Assembly (NCBI GenBank): GCA_907163375.1
Contig: CAJQUW010007257.1
Location: 51,352-115,351, forward strand
Length of the DNA stretch: 64,000 nucleotides
Direction: 5' to 3'
Source: Prostheceraeus crozeri
Lineage: Eukaryota; Platyhelminthes; Polycladida; Euryleptidae
Numbering within the stretch: the stretch's first letter is position 1; each line of letters starts with the position of its first letter. Positions 1 through 12,000 of the stretch are shown here, in pieces. The notes beneath the pieces were generated by a model, which worked only from the letters and a program-made list of their open reading frames with translations, made no database searches and was not told the origin of the DNA. Position numbers and translations under genes: made by a program.

Positions 1-3000
1 GATTTACTAGTTTGCAAGTTAGACTCAGCATTCTACTAGTTGTAATTGAAAATATCGTTTCAACAGTTTACAGATTAAAATAAAGTTTCAATAGTGTGTA
101 TGATGGAAATAAAGTTTAAGCGCTTTGTGCGTTAGAAATAAAGTTTCAGCCGTTTACAAGTTAAAAATAAAGTTTCAACAGTGTGCACGTTAGAAATAAA
201 GTTTCAACAGTTTACAAGTTGAAAAATAAAGTTTCAACAGTGTGTACGTTAGAAATAAAACAAAGTTTCAACCGTTAACAAGTTAAAAATAAAGTTTCAG
301 ATGAAAATAAAGTTTCAATAGTGTATATGATGGAAATAAAGTTTAAGCGCTTTGTGCGTTAGAAATAAAGTTTCACCAGTTTACAAGTTAAAAAATAAAG
401 TTTCAATAGTGTGTACGTTAGAAATAAAGTTTCAATAGTGCGTATGTTAAGAATAAAGTTTTATCTGTTTGTATGTTGGAAATAAAATGAAGCTTCGCCA
501 GTTTACAAGTTAAGAATAAAGTTTTATCAGCTCGTATGTTAGAAATATAATGAAGTTTCACCAGTTTACAAATTAAAAATAAAGTTTCAATAGTGTGCAC
601 GTTAGAAATAAAGTTTCAACCGTTTGCAAGTTAAAAATAAAGTTTCAACAGTGTCTACGTTAGAAATAAAGTTTTATCTGTTTGTAAAGTACGATCGTAG
701 GATTTACTAGTTTGCAAGTTAGACTCAGCATTCTACTAGTTGTAATTGAAAATATCGTTTCAACAGTTTACAGATTAAAATAAAGTTTCAATAGTGTGTA
801 TGATGGAAATAAAGTTTAAGCGCTTTGTGCGTTAGAAATAAAGTTTCAGCCGTTTACAAGTTAAAAATAAAGTTTCAACAGTGTGCACGTTAGAAATAAA
901 GTTTCAACAGTTTACAAGTTGAAAAATAAAGTTTCAACAGTGTGTACGTTAGAAATAAAACAAAGTTTCAACCGTTAACAAGTTAAAAATAAAGTTTCAG
1001 ATGAAAATAAAGTTTCAATAGTGTATATGATGGAAATAAAGTTTAAGCGCTTTGTGCGTTAGAAATAAAGTTTCACCAGTTTACAAGTTAAAAAATAAAG
1101 TTTCAATAGTGTGTACGTTAGAAATAAAGTTTCAATAGTGTGTATGTTAAGAATAAAGTCCTATCTGTCTATATGTTAGAAATAAAACGAAGGTTCACCA
1201 GTTTACAAGTTAAGAATAAATTTTTATCTGCTTGTATGTTAGAATTAAAACAAAGTTTCACCAGTTTACAAGTTAAAAAATAAAGTTTCAATAGTGTGCA
1301 TGTTAGAAATAAAGTTTCAATAGCGTGTATGTTAAGAATAAAGTTTTATCTGTTTGTATGTTAGAAATAAAATGAAGGTTCATCAGTTTACAAGCTAATA
1401 ATAAAGTTTTATCTGTTTGTATGTTAGAAATAAAACAAAGTTTCAACCGTTAACAAGTTAAAAATAAAGTTTCAGATGAAAATAAAGTTTCAATAGTGTA
1501 TATGATGGAAATAAAGTTTAAGCGCTTTGTGCGTTAGAAATAAAGTTTCAGCCGTTTACAAGTTAAAAATAAAGTTTCAACAGTGTGTACGTTAAGAATA
1601 AAGTTCTATCTGTTTATATGTTAGAAATAAAACGAAGGTTCACCAGTTTAGAAGTTAATAATAAAGTTTTATCTGTTTGTATGTTAGAAATAAAACAAAG
1701 TTTCAACCGTTAACAAGTTAAAAATAAAGTTTCAATAGTTTTCAAGTTAAAACTAATGTTTCAATAGTGCGTATGTTAAGAATAAAGTTTTATCTGTTTG
1801 TATGTTGGAAATAAAATGAAGCTTCGCCAGTTTACAAGTTAAGAATAAAGTTTTATCAGCTTGTATGTTAGAAATATAATGAAGTTTCACCAGTTTACAA
1901 ATTAAAAATAAAGTTTCAATAGTGTGCACGTTAGAAATAAAGTTTCAACCGTTTGCAAGTTAAAAATAAAGTTTCAACAGTGTCTACGTTAGAAATAAAG
2001 TTTTATCTGTTTGTAAAGTACGATCGTAGGATTTACTAGTTTGCAAGTTAGACTCAGCATTCTACTAGTTGTAATTGAAAATATCGTTTCAACAGTTTAC
2101 AGATTAAAATAAAGTTTCAATAGTGTGTATGATGGAAATAAAGTTTAAGCGCTTTGTGCGTTAGAAATAAAGTTTCAGCCGTTTACAAGTTAAAAATAAA
2201 GTTTCAACAGTGTGCACGTTAGAAATAAAGTTTCAACAGTTTACAAGTTGAAAAATAAAGTTTCAACAGTGTGTACGTTAGAAATAAAACAAAGTTTCAA
2301 CCGTTAACAAGTTAAAAATAAAGTTTCAGATGAAAATAAAGTTTCAATAGTGTATATGATGGAAATAAAGTTTAAGCGCTTTGTGCGTTAGAAATAAAGT
2401 TTCACCAGTTTACAAGTTAAAAAATAAAGTTTCAATAGTGTGTACGTTAGAAATAAAGTTTCAATAGTGTGTATGTTAAGAATAAAGTCCTATCTGTCTA
2501 TATGTTAGAAATAAAACGAAGGTTCACCAGTTTACAAGTTAAGAATAAATTTTTATCTGCTTGTATGTTAGAATTAAAACAAAGTTTCACCAGTTTACAA
2601 GTTAAAAAATAAAGTTTCAATAGTGTGCATGTTAGAAATAAAGTTTCAATAGCGTGTATGTTAAGAATAAAGTTTTATCTGTTTGTATGTTAGAAATAAA
2701 ATGAAGGTTCATCAGTTTACAAGCTAATAATAAAGTTTTATCTGTTTGTATGTTAGAAATAAAACAAAGTTTCAACCGTTAACAAGTTAAAAATAAAGTT
2801 TCAGATGAAAATAAAGTTTCAATAGTGTATATGATGGAAATAAAGTTTAAGCGCTTTGTGCGTTAGAAATAAAGTTTCAGCCGTTTACAAGTTAAAAATA
2901 AAGTTTCAACAGTGTGTACGTTAAGAATAAAGTTCTATCTGTTTATATGTTAGAAATAAAACGAAGGTTCACCAGTTTAGAAGTTAATAATAAAGTTTTA

Positions 3001-6000
3001 TCTGTTTGTATGTTAGAAATAAAACAAAGTTTCAACCGTTAACAAGTTAAAAATAAAGTTTCAATAGTTTTCAAGTTAAAACTAATGTTTCAATAGTGCG
3101 TATGTTAAGAATAAAGTTTTATCTGTTTGTATGTTGGAAATAAAATGAAGCTTCGCCAGTTTACAAGTTAAGAATAAAGTTTTATCAGCTTGTATGTTAG
3201 AAATATAATGAAGTTTCACCAGTTTACAAATTAAAAATAAAGTTTTAATAGTGTGCACGTTAGAAATAAAGTTTCAACCGTTTGCAAGTTAAAAATAAAG
3301 TTTCAACAGTGTCTACGTTAGAAATAAAGTTTTATCTGTTTGTAAAGTACGATCGTAGGATTTACTAGTTTGCAAGTTAGACTCAGCATTCTACTAGTTG
3401 TAATTGAAAATATCGTTTCAACAGTTTACAGATTAAAATAAAGTTTCAATAGTGTGTATGATGGAAATAAAGTTTAAGCGCTTTGTGCGTTAGAAATAAA
3501 GTTTCAGCCGTTTACAAGTTAAAAATAAAGTTTCAACAGTGTGCACGTTAGAAATAAAGTTTCAACAGTTTACAAGTTGAAAAATAAAGTTTCAACAGTG
3601 TGTACGTTAGAAATAAAACAAAGTTTCAACCGTTAACAAGTTAAAAATAAAGTTTCAGATGAAAATAAAGTTTCAATAGTGTATATGATGGAAATAAAGT
3701 TTAAGCGCTTTGTGCGTTAGAAATAAAGTTTCACCAGTTTACAAGTTAAAAAATAAAGTTTCAATAGTGTGTACGTTAGAAATAAAGTTTCAATAGTGTG
3801 TATGTTAAGAATAAAGTCCTATCTGTCTATATGTTAGAAATAAAACGAAGGTTCACCAGTTTACAAGTTAAGAATAAATTTTTATCTGCTTGTATGTTAG
3901 AATTAAAACAAAGTTTCACCAGTTTACAAGTTAAAAAATAAAGTTTCAATAGTGTGCATGTTAGAAATAAAGTTTCAATAGCGTGTATGTTAAGAATAAA
4001 GTTTTATCTGTTTATATGTTAGAAATAAAACGAAGGTTCACCAGTTTACAAGTTAATAATAAAGTTTTATCTGTTTGTATGTTAGAAATAAAACAAAGTT
4101 TCAACCGTTAACAAGTTAAAAATAAAGTTTCAATAGTTTTCAAGTTAAAACTAATGTTTCAATAGTGCGTATGTTAAGAATAAAGTTTTATCTGTTTGTA
4201 TGTTGGAAATAAAATGAAGCTTCGCCAGTTTACAAGTTAAGAATAAAGTTTTATCAGCTCGTATGTTAGAAATATAATGAAGTTTCACCAGTTTACAAAT
4301 TAAAAATAAAGTTTCAATAGTGTGCACGTTAGAAATAAAGTTTCAACCGTTTGCAAGTTAAAAATAAAGTTTCAACAGTGTCTACGTTAGAAATAAAGTT
4401 TTATCTGTTTGTAAAGTACGATCGTAGGATTTACTAGTTTGCAAGTTAGACTCAGCATTCTACTAGTTGTAATTGAAAATATCGTTTCAACAGTTTACAG
4501 ATTAAAATAAAGTTTCAATAGTGTGTATGATGGAAATAAAGTTTAAGCGCTTTGTGCGTTAGAAATAAAGTTTCAGCCGTTTACAAGTTAAAAATAAAGT
4601 TTCAACAGTGTGCACGTTAGAAATAAAGTTTCAACAGTTTACAAGTTGAAAAATAAAGTTTCAACAGTGTGTACGTTAGAAATAAAACAAAGTTTCAACC
4701 GTTAACAAGTTAAAAATAAAGTTTCAGATGAAAATAAAGTTTCAATAGTGTATATGATGGAAATAAAGTTTAAGCGCTTTGTGCGTTAGAAATAAAGTTT
4801 CACCAGTTTACAAGTTAAAAAATAAAGTTTCAATAGTGTGTACGTTAGAAATAAAGTTTCAATAGTGTGTATGTTAAGAATAAAGTCCTATCTGTCTATA
4901 TGTTAGAAATAAAACGAAGGTTCACCAGTTTACAAGTTAAGAATAAATTTTTATCTGCTTGTATGTTAGAATTAAAACAAAGTTTCACCAGTTTACAAGT
5001 TAAAAAATAAAGTTTCAATAGTGTGCATGTTAGAAATAAAGTTTCAATAGCGTGTATGTTAAGAATAAAGTTTTATCTGTTTGTATGTTAGAAATAAAAT
5101 GAAGGTTCATCAGTTTACAAGCTAATAATAAAGTTTTATCTGTTTGTATGTTAGAAATAAAACAAAGTTTCAACCGTTAACAAGTTAAAAATAAAGTTTC
5201 AATAGTTTTCAAGTTAAAACTAATGTTTCAATAGTGCGTATGTTAAGAATAAAGTTTTATCTGTTTGTATGTTGGAAATAAAATGAAGCTTCGCCAGTTT
5301 ACAAGTTAAGAATAAAGTTTTATCAGCTCGTATGTTAGAAATATAATGAAGTTTCACCAGTTTACAAATTAAAAATAAAGTTTCAATAGTGTGCATGTTA
5401 GAAATAAAGTTTCAATAGCGTGTATGTTAAGAATAAAGTTTTATCTGTTTGTATGTTAGAAATAAAATGAAGGTTCATCAGTTTACAAGCTAATAATAAA
5501 GTTTTATCTGTTTGTATGTTAGAAATAAAACAAAGTTTCAACCGTTAACAAGTTAAAAATAAAGTTTCAGATGAAAATAAAGTTTCAATAGTGTATATGA
5601 TGGAAATAAAGTTTAAGCGCTTTGTGCGTTAGAAATAAAGTTTCAGCCGTTTACAAGTTAAAAATAAAGTTTCAACAGTGTGTACGTTAAGAATAAAGTT
5701 CTATCTGTTTATATGTTAGAAATAAAACGAAGGTTCACCAGTTTACAAGTTAATAATAAAGTTTTATCTGTTTGTATGTTAGAAATAAAACAAAGTTTCA
5801 ACCGTTAACAAGTTAAAAATAAAGTTTCAATAGTTTTCAAGTTAAAACTAATGTTTCAATAGTGCGTATGTTAAGAATAAAGTTTTATCTGTTTGTATGT
5901 TGGAAATAAAATGAAGCTTCGCCAGTTTACAAGTTAAGAATAAAGTTTTATCAGCTTGTATGTTAGAAATATAATGAAGTTTCACCAGTTTACAAATTAA

Positions 6001-6383
6001 AAATAAAGTTTCAATAGTGTTCACGTTAGAAATAAAGTTTCAACCGTGTGCAAGTTAAAAATAAAGTTTCAACAGTGTCTACGTTAGAAATAAAGTTTTA
6101 TCTGTTTGTAAAGTACGATCGTAGGATTTACTAGTTTGCAAGTTAGACTCAGCATTCTACTAGTTGTAATTGAAAATATCGTTTCAACAGTTTACAGATT
6201 AAAATAAAGTTTCAATAGTGTGTATGATGGAAATAAAGTTTAAGCGCTTTGTGCGTTAGAAATAAAGTTTCAGCCGTTTACAAGTTGAAAATAAAGTTTC
6301 AACAGTGTGCACGTTAGAAATAAAGTTTCAACAGTTTACAAGTTGAAAAATAAAGTTTCAACAGTGTGTACGTTAGAAATAAA

Positions 6384-6464
6384 TGAAAGTAAGAACTTCA
6401 TCGTATGAGTATTCAAAGCATGTTTTGTAAATCAAATGTGTATAGTCCTGACATGATAGAATCG
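6384..6464 (+). repeat. 80-bp non-satellite block inside the array, copy 1
   Basis: A block starting GAAAGTAAGAACTTCATCG and ending GACATGATAGAATCG interrupts the satellite. It recurs at 7321-7397, partly at 7561-7600, and in element 2 at 40692-40772 and 40906-40986 plus the mirror arm. It has no ORF. Confidence 0.85.
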
Positions 6465-7320
6465 TGTTAGAAATAAAGTTTCAGCCGTTTACAAGTTAAA
6501 AATAAAGTTTCAACAGTGTGTACGTTAGAAATAAAGTTTTAGCTGTTTATATGTTAGAAACAAAACAAAGTTTCACCAGTTTACAAGTTAAAAAATAAAG
6601 TTTCAATAGTGTGCATGTTAGAAATAAAGTTTCAATAGCGTGTATGTTAAGAATAAAGTTTTATCTGTTTGTATGTTAGAAATAAAATGAAGGTTCATCA
6701 GTTTACAAGCTAATAATAAAGTTTTATCTGTTTGTATGTTAGAAATAAAACAAAGTTTCAACCGTTAACAAGTTAAAAATAAAGTTTCAGATGAAAATAA
6801 AGTTTCAATAGTGTATATGATGGAAATAAAGTTTAAGCGCTTTGTGCGTTAGAAATAAAGTTTCAGCCGTTTACAAGTTAAAAATAAAGTTTCAACAGTG
6901 TGTACGTTAAGAATAAAGTTCTATCTGTTTATATGTTAGAAATAAAACGAAGGTTCACCAGTTTACAAGTTAATAATAAAGTTTTATCTGTTTGTATGTT
7001 AGAAATAAAACAAAGTTTCAACCGTTAACAAGTTAAAAATAAAGTTTCAATAGTTTTCAAGTTAAAACTAATGTTTCAATAGTGCGTATGTTAAGAATAA
7101 AGTTTTATCTGTTTGTATGTTGGAAATAAAATGAAGCTTCGCCAGTTTACAAGTTAAGAATAAAGTTTTATCAGCTTGTATGTTAGAAATAGAACAAAGT
7201 TTCAACCGTTAACAAGTTGAAAAATAAAGTTTCAATAGTGTGCACGTTAGAAATAAAGTTTCAACCGTTAACAAGTTGAAAAATAAAGTTTCAACAGTGT
7301 GTACGTTAGAAATAAATTAA

Positions 7321-7397
7321 AGTAAGAACTTCATCGTATGAGTATTCAAAGCATGTTTTGTAAATCAAATGTGTGTAGTCCTGACATGATAGAATCG
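7321..7397 (+). repeat. 80-bp non-satellite block, copy 2
   Basis: Near-identical second copy of the block at 6384-6464, flanked by satellite units on both sides. Confidence 0.85.
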
Positions 7398-7560
7398 TGT
7401 TAGAAATAAAGTTTCAGCCATTTACAAGTTAAAAATAAAGTTTCAACAGTGTGTACGTTAGAAATAAAGTTTTACCTGCTTGTATGTTAGAAATGAAATA
7501 AAGTTTCACCAGTTTACAAGTTAAAAAATAAAGTTTCAATAGTGTATACTTTAGAAATAA

Positions 7561-7608
7561 ATGAAAGAAAAGAACTTCATTGTATGAGTATTCAAAAATA
7601 CTTCCATC
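7561..7608 (+). promoter_or_regulatory. Partial 80-bp block forming the 5' flank of the 7609 gene
   Basis: The first half of the 80-bp block (AAGAACTTCATTGTATGAG) is present and runs directly into the ATG at 7609. This suggests the block began as 5' flanking or leader sequence of this gene and was later amplified in the satellite. Any promoter activity is inferred; no TATA box is obvious. Confidence 0.4.
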
Positions 7609-8754
7609 ATGAAGAATAAAAATCAGAAAGCTTATGAGTTTACTATCTATCATTGGAGTGGGAGACAGTTCATCCGCTTTCATTCTTTTACTAAAGGTCT
7701 TACGCTGAGGTTGGATAGTGAATTCTATCCACATCTTGGTTTTGGTCATGGACTACATCTAACGTCAATTGCTACTGCAAATGTTAAAAAAGTTTATTCA
7801 AATCGAATCAACAAATTTCATTATAGATTTAAAATATTTGATGAAGATGTTGTAAAATGCGAAGAACGCATCATTTTGAAAAAGCGTGGTGTTCAACCTT
7901 TATCACTTATTGAGTTAGTAAAACGATGGAATGAGACTGTGGGTAAGAAGTATGGAGAGAAAATTATGGCGGACAAAAATAAGTTGGTTATTCAGAAATA
8001 TAATGACAAACTTACAGTTTATTTCTCTCCAACCTTGCGTCATTTTGTAAGACATTATACACCTATTATTGGAAGCGGTGTGGTGTATGCTTCTCATGAA
8101 TATCACACTAAAGCTGATTCAGTTAATGATGAATGGTGGGTGGACATCTATGGCGATCGCATCAAGAAAATTTACCAGTCTTATGAAGAATCTAAAGTTG
8201 CTATCAATATAATGCCGCGTCTATATCATACAGTTGAAAGCTTCATTCATGTAGTAAATCCGTATATACAACAGAAGTTGAAGCATGTGATGAAAAGTAA
8301 ATATGATGTAAAGACACACCACATTTCGTTTTCAATTGAAAATCAACGCGTTGTTCTGAGACTGGGTGATGACATTCAATGTCAAATGAGTAAAAATTTG
8401 AAAAAACTCTTTGGCTTTTCAATGCTACAAACTGTGTTTGCTGCTGCGCATACGATTGGTATAGAAACACCAATGACACTTGATAAACATAAACAGCACC
8501 TTTACATTCAAAGTGATTTGATTCTACCTATTTCTGTTGGTGAGAAAAAAGAATACATTTTACGTGATTTCATTCATGATAAAGACGCTTCATATGGAAT
8601 AGTCGAGAAGATGTTTGAATCTATTTTCTATCATCCCGTCGTCAAACAAACTATACCCTCTATTGCTATCAAAATTACCAATGGTTTACAAGAGTGCATC
8701 CACGTGAAAGATACTAAATCCCTCATAACGTTAGTGTTTCGGAAAACAAAGTGA
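7609..8754 (+). CDS. Polinton-associated protein, possibly a virion component
   Basis: Open frame of 381 codons starting at an ATG next to the partial 80-bp block. The protein has no signal peptide or membrane segment. It looks like two related halves: residues about 100-155 (QPLSLIELVKRWN, then LVIQKY and LTVYF) and about 204-381 (MPRLYHTVESFIHVV, FSIENQRVVLRL, LFGF, LILPISVG, FRKTK). The second half has the layout of a C-terminal domain I associate with uncharacterised invertebrate Polinton or adintovirus-type proteins: a helix, beta strands around an LGF-like turn, then a Y-hPV...I.I strand and a final VTL-F-R strand. That comparison is from memory of the pattern and is weak. A minor-capsid role is one guess. 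It is the only gene between the satellite and the polymerase and is transcribed toward the polymerase 3' end. Confidence 0.5.
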   Translation: MKNKNQKAYEFTIYHWSGRQFIRFHSFTKGLTLRLDSEFYPHLGFGHGLHLTSIATANVKKVYSNRINKFHYRFKIFDEDVVKCEERIILKKRGVQPLSLIELVKRWNETVGKKYGEKIMADKNKLVIQKYNDKLTVYFSPTLRHFVRHYTPIIGSGVVYASHEYHTKADSVNDEWWVDIYGDRIKKIYQSYEESKVAINIMPRLYHTVESFIHVVNPYIQQKLKHVMKSKYDVKTHHISFSIENQRVVLRLGDDIQCQMSKNLKKLFGFSMLQTVFAAAHTIGIETPMTLDKHKQHLYIQSDLILPISVGEKKEYILRDFIHDKDASYGIVEKMFESIFYHPVVKQTIPSIAIKITNGLQECIHVKDTKSLITLVFRKTK

Positions 8755-8848
8755 AGTCTTTATACAACATTTATTGAAATATGTACATGAATGTGAAGCA
8801 ATAGACTTTATACAACATCCACTGAAAATATATACATGAGCGCACTTC

Positions 8849-8854
8849 AATAAA
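8849..8854 (+). terminator. Polyadenylation signal for the 7609 gene
   Basis: AATAAA lies 95 bp after the stop codon, inside a diverged two-copy direct repeat (CTTTATACAACAT at about 8759 and 8805). Confidence 0.5.
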
Positions 8855-8917
8855 CATTGCTATATACAAAAAGTCTTTTTACTTCGTGAAGGGTGGAAAT
8901 ATACAGGGATAGGAAAA

Positions 8918-9030
8918 ATGTCTTTCAGTGGAAAAGTCATCACATGGGGAATGTACAGATGTGGACACATATTCACAAGGAAAAAACAATCTCATGCGAT
9001 ACATAAAACAACAATGTTTATCTACAGAAA
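8918..9030 (+). pseudogene. Inverted relic of the polymerase 5' end
   Basis: On the + strand, TGTGGACACATATTCACAAGG and flanks read CGHIFTRK followed by a His-rich stretch. This matches the first zinc finger of the polymerase gene (CGHIFTRKRD, encoded on the minus strand near 12780), at DNA level too (GAATGT-GA-TGTGGACACAT-TTCAC-AGG). A TCTTTCAG just upstream matches the polymerase splice acceptor at 12856. One base is missing within the finger, so it is dead. It lies in inverted orientation beside the polymerase 3' end and points to a past inverted second copy. Confidence 0.7.
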
Positions 9031-9059
9031 TCAACATCAAAATACTAAGTTAAGGATGA

Positions 9060-12000
9060 TTATGCTAAGACGTCTCCTGAATGTGGTAGTGTGAGTTTAA
9101 TTCTTTTGGGTGGTGGTATGTTTGTGTCAGGATGTCCATGTGGAAGAGATATGTTGTGTTCTAACCAGCACCTCTTATCCTCCCATGCTGAAAGCGCCCG
9201 TTTCCTAAAAGTATGAGTTTTGATCTCATGCGACTTAGATTTTAAGATTGTCATATTGACAAACGTTATATTTTTATTTCTATAGGCTTTCCTGAAATTC
9301 TTATGTTTCATGTTAGAGACCAATGATCTTGATATGCCTTTAGCGCGCTTAATGCTATCATCACTATCCTTTAATTTCATACTGTACATTTTTGGACGGA
9401 GGAGAATCATTTCATCTATTTCCTTCCCTGCTGTCTCATCCTTAAAGCGGCCAAGTTTTGCCTTATTTTTGATGGAGTAGAGTGGGTGATCAGTAGGATA
9501 ATTTGATGTATCAAAATATCTTTCTAAAGATTTTCCTACTTCATTGAAATTTAAATCTTTTTGAGTGGTAATACCTAAGAAGAAACTATCTGTATCGCCA
9601 CCCAACAAACGAACCTCTTTTACGAGAGGACATGGTTTTAGTATTTTATAAAAGAGTTGGTACATTTCAAGCTTAGAGTAATCTAGTACAGCTTGACCAA
9701 TATAGATGGGCTTGCACAACTCAACTTCAGATTTTATCATTTTAACACCTACAAGGTCCTCATCGATAATGTCTCTATCGATGAATAGAGGTGATGAGAC
9801 CAATTTCTTAAATTTTGTAACATCATTGACTAGTTTATAGTTTACACGTTTTCTAACATCCTCCATCGTCTTACCAAATAGACTGTTGTTCTTATATTTA
9901 TAAAAATCTTTTTCAAAATTATTTTGGGCTAGTGCACGTTTCTGTCTGTTGCTATCAATATATGGTTTGAGGAAGGCTTTCTGTCTAAATTTAATAATGC
10001 GGTGAACTCTTTTTAAAATCATACCATTTCTAAATAAAATTTTAAGATGCTAAAGTGGACTAGATAGTTTTCTTTATCATACTGGGTGAGTAAAAGTTTG
10101 CGGCAAGGCTTATAGTCGGGTTGACCGCATGATTCTAAATCTTTATGAAATTGTTTCATAAAGTCGGAAAACATATCTTTGGTCACTTCACCTGATTCGG
10201 GTGCGAGTGGAAAATCTACGGTTTTATGTTTAATATTATTTGGATAGATTAGATCTATCTCAAAATAATATCCCCAATCACCTTCATCTGGAATTGCTAG
10301 TATGTTAGAAGGGTTGGAGAAATGTTGAATTTCACTATCATCTAACCAGCTAAACTCAGAGTGAGGGAGTGGTTTGGATAGTGAACTACCATATAAATTA
10401 TTTTGGTCATAATACTTAAGATGAGTCTGATCATCGCCTACTAATTTTGATTTTAACCTATGTTTATTTACAAATGTGAGACCACCGCGAATTCCTCGCT
10501 CAAATAAATTATACATCTCTGGATCTTGTAAGAGATGAATGGTCTCACCAGTCATTTTAAAAGCAGACTTAAATGACATGGCTGGCAGACTCACAAAGTG
10601 GACGGGATCTAACTTATCTTCTTCTAATGCCACTCGTCGAAACTCCTGAAATACATCAGCCAGCAAAAATACATCTAACTTAAGATAGGCAATCATATAT
10701 TCACCAAATGTATGGCAGTCAAATTTTATCCATGCATCTTGTGCATGATCATAATCTTCGGTCTTACATTCTGCGCCGGTCAAATCATTTTTAAATTTAT
10801 CTATGGGTGGAAGAGAAGTCTCACCGAGTTTACTAATCGCATCAAAATATGCATATGGAAAGACTCCTTTCCGTGTGATGACTTCATCGGTTAGATTTGG
10901 ATATTGTTTCTTAAGATTTTGTGTTAGTGGAAGCGACTTTAGATTTTGTACGAGGGAGGCCAGTGATGCAGTCATAAATTGGTAGGAATCTAAAAATTTT
11001 ATATCAAAATAGACCGTCTTATTTTCTTTAGTTTTGTCGACAGGCACTTTTGCTGTCATGGCCATAAACTTCTCTCTCGTTTGTGCTATTACATCAAGCT
11101 TCCACTCTTTCATTTGACCTAAACCTCCTTTTATTATCATATGGCTATCGTAGCCCTTGAAATTATGGAAAATGACGGGTAATGTACGCCGTTTCATCCT
11201 CAGCGAAAAATTGCATTTTGAACATAGTGCGTTTCTAAATTTACCAGTGATGTGATCATGGTCGCGCACTTTCTTAATCTTATCATCATCAAATGTTTTC
11301 CTACATTTGGGGCAAACGTTGCAACTATCAAATTTTGATTTATCATCTGCTGTCATATGCAATGATCTGCGATAGAGTTCACCATCATACTTTTGCTGAC
11401 ATTTTACAGCCTGTTCGAGGAATTGTAGGAAATGGTAAATACAATCCTCACCTTGCCAGACGCGCATTTTATTTTGCCTACCCCTAAAGTGATCACGCCA
11501 TACTTCATAGCAGGAAATGGCTGCTGCTCGATGGGTGTTATCATCGATATAGCATTCGATGTCAGCATAGATGACACGAAGAGGACTTAGTTCATCGCCA
11601 TTCTCTCTATATGAAAACTCCTTATCTTTGGGCATGCGCTCCATTTGCAGTTTACCTCGCTTACACCATTCGTAATGAGTTTCAAATTTGTTTTTACTCC
11701 TAAAGTTCCGAATACATCTGTCGCAGTAATATAACTCTCTACTAGAGTTTTCTAAGTGGTGGTATAAGCGAGAGATTTTGGGAATGCCGCAGTAGTGCCA
11801 TTCCTCACTATCATCCTGTTTTACTAATAACAGGTTTACTGTACGTTCATAACAACTCGAACGCGAGTTGTAGCGCACACCCTTCAATCCTTTTTCCCAA
11901 ACATGGAGAACTATTTTAATGTTGTTCAATTTTTCAAATTTTTCTATATCTTTAATTTTCATATCGTCACTATTACAGTCATCGAAGTTTAATTCATTCT

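Larger units (their letters stand above)
1..7602 (+). repeat. AT-rich satellite array with higher-order repeats
   Basis: Units of about 29-31 bp of the form GTTAGAAATAAAGTTTCAAC plus a variable GTGTGTACGTTAG or GTTTACAAGTTAAAA half repeat without break. Higher-order units start with the marker GATTTACTAGTTTGCAAG at 1, 701, 2030, 3359, 4428 and 6125, giving spacings of 700, 1329, 1329, 1069 and 1697. The array therefore grew by unequal exchange of 1.3-kb blocks. Nearly every unit has AATAAA on the + strand. Short ORFs that cross it are chance products of the repeat. The same satellite occurs in element 2. Confidence 0.95.

Noticed and set aside
418-600. Short repeat-like peptides (TLFLTCKLAKL type) on the minus strand of the satellite
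   Set aside because: Direct translation of the 30-bp unit; no start or gene context.
1-7602. CRISPR array
   Set aside because: Units are contiguous and degenerate, with no unique spacers, in eukaryotic DNA.
10712-10985. Plus-strand ORFs within polB
   Set aside because: Antisense shadows of the polymerase gene.
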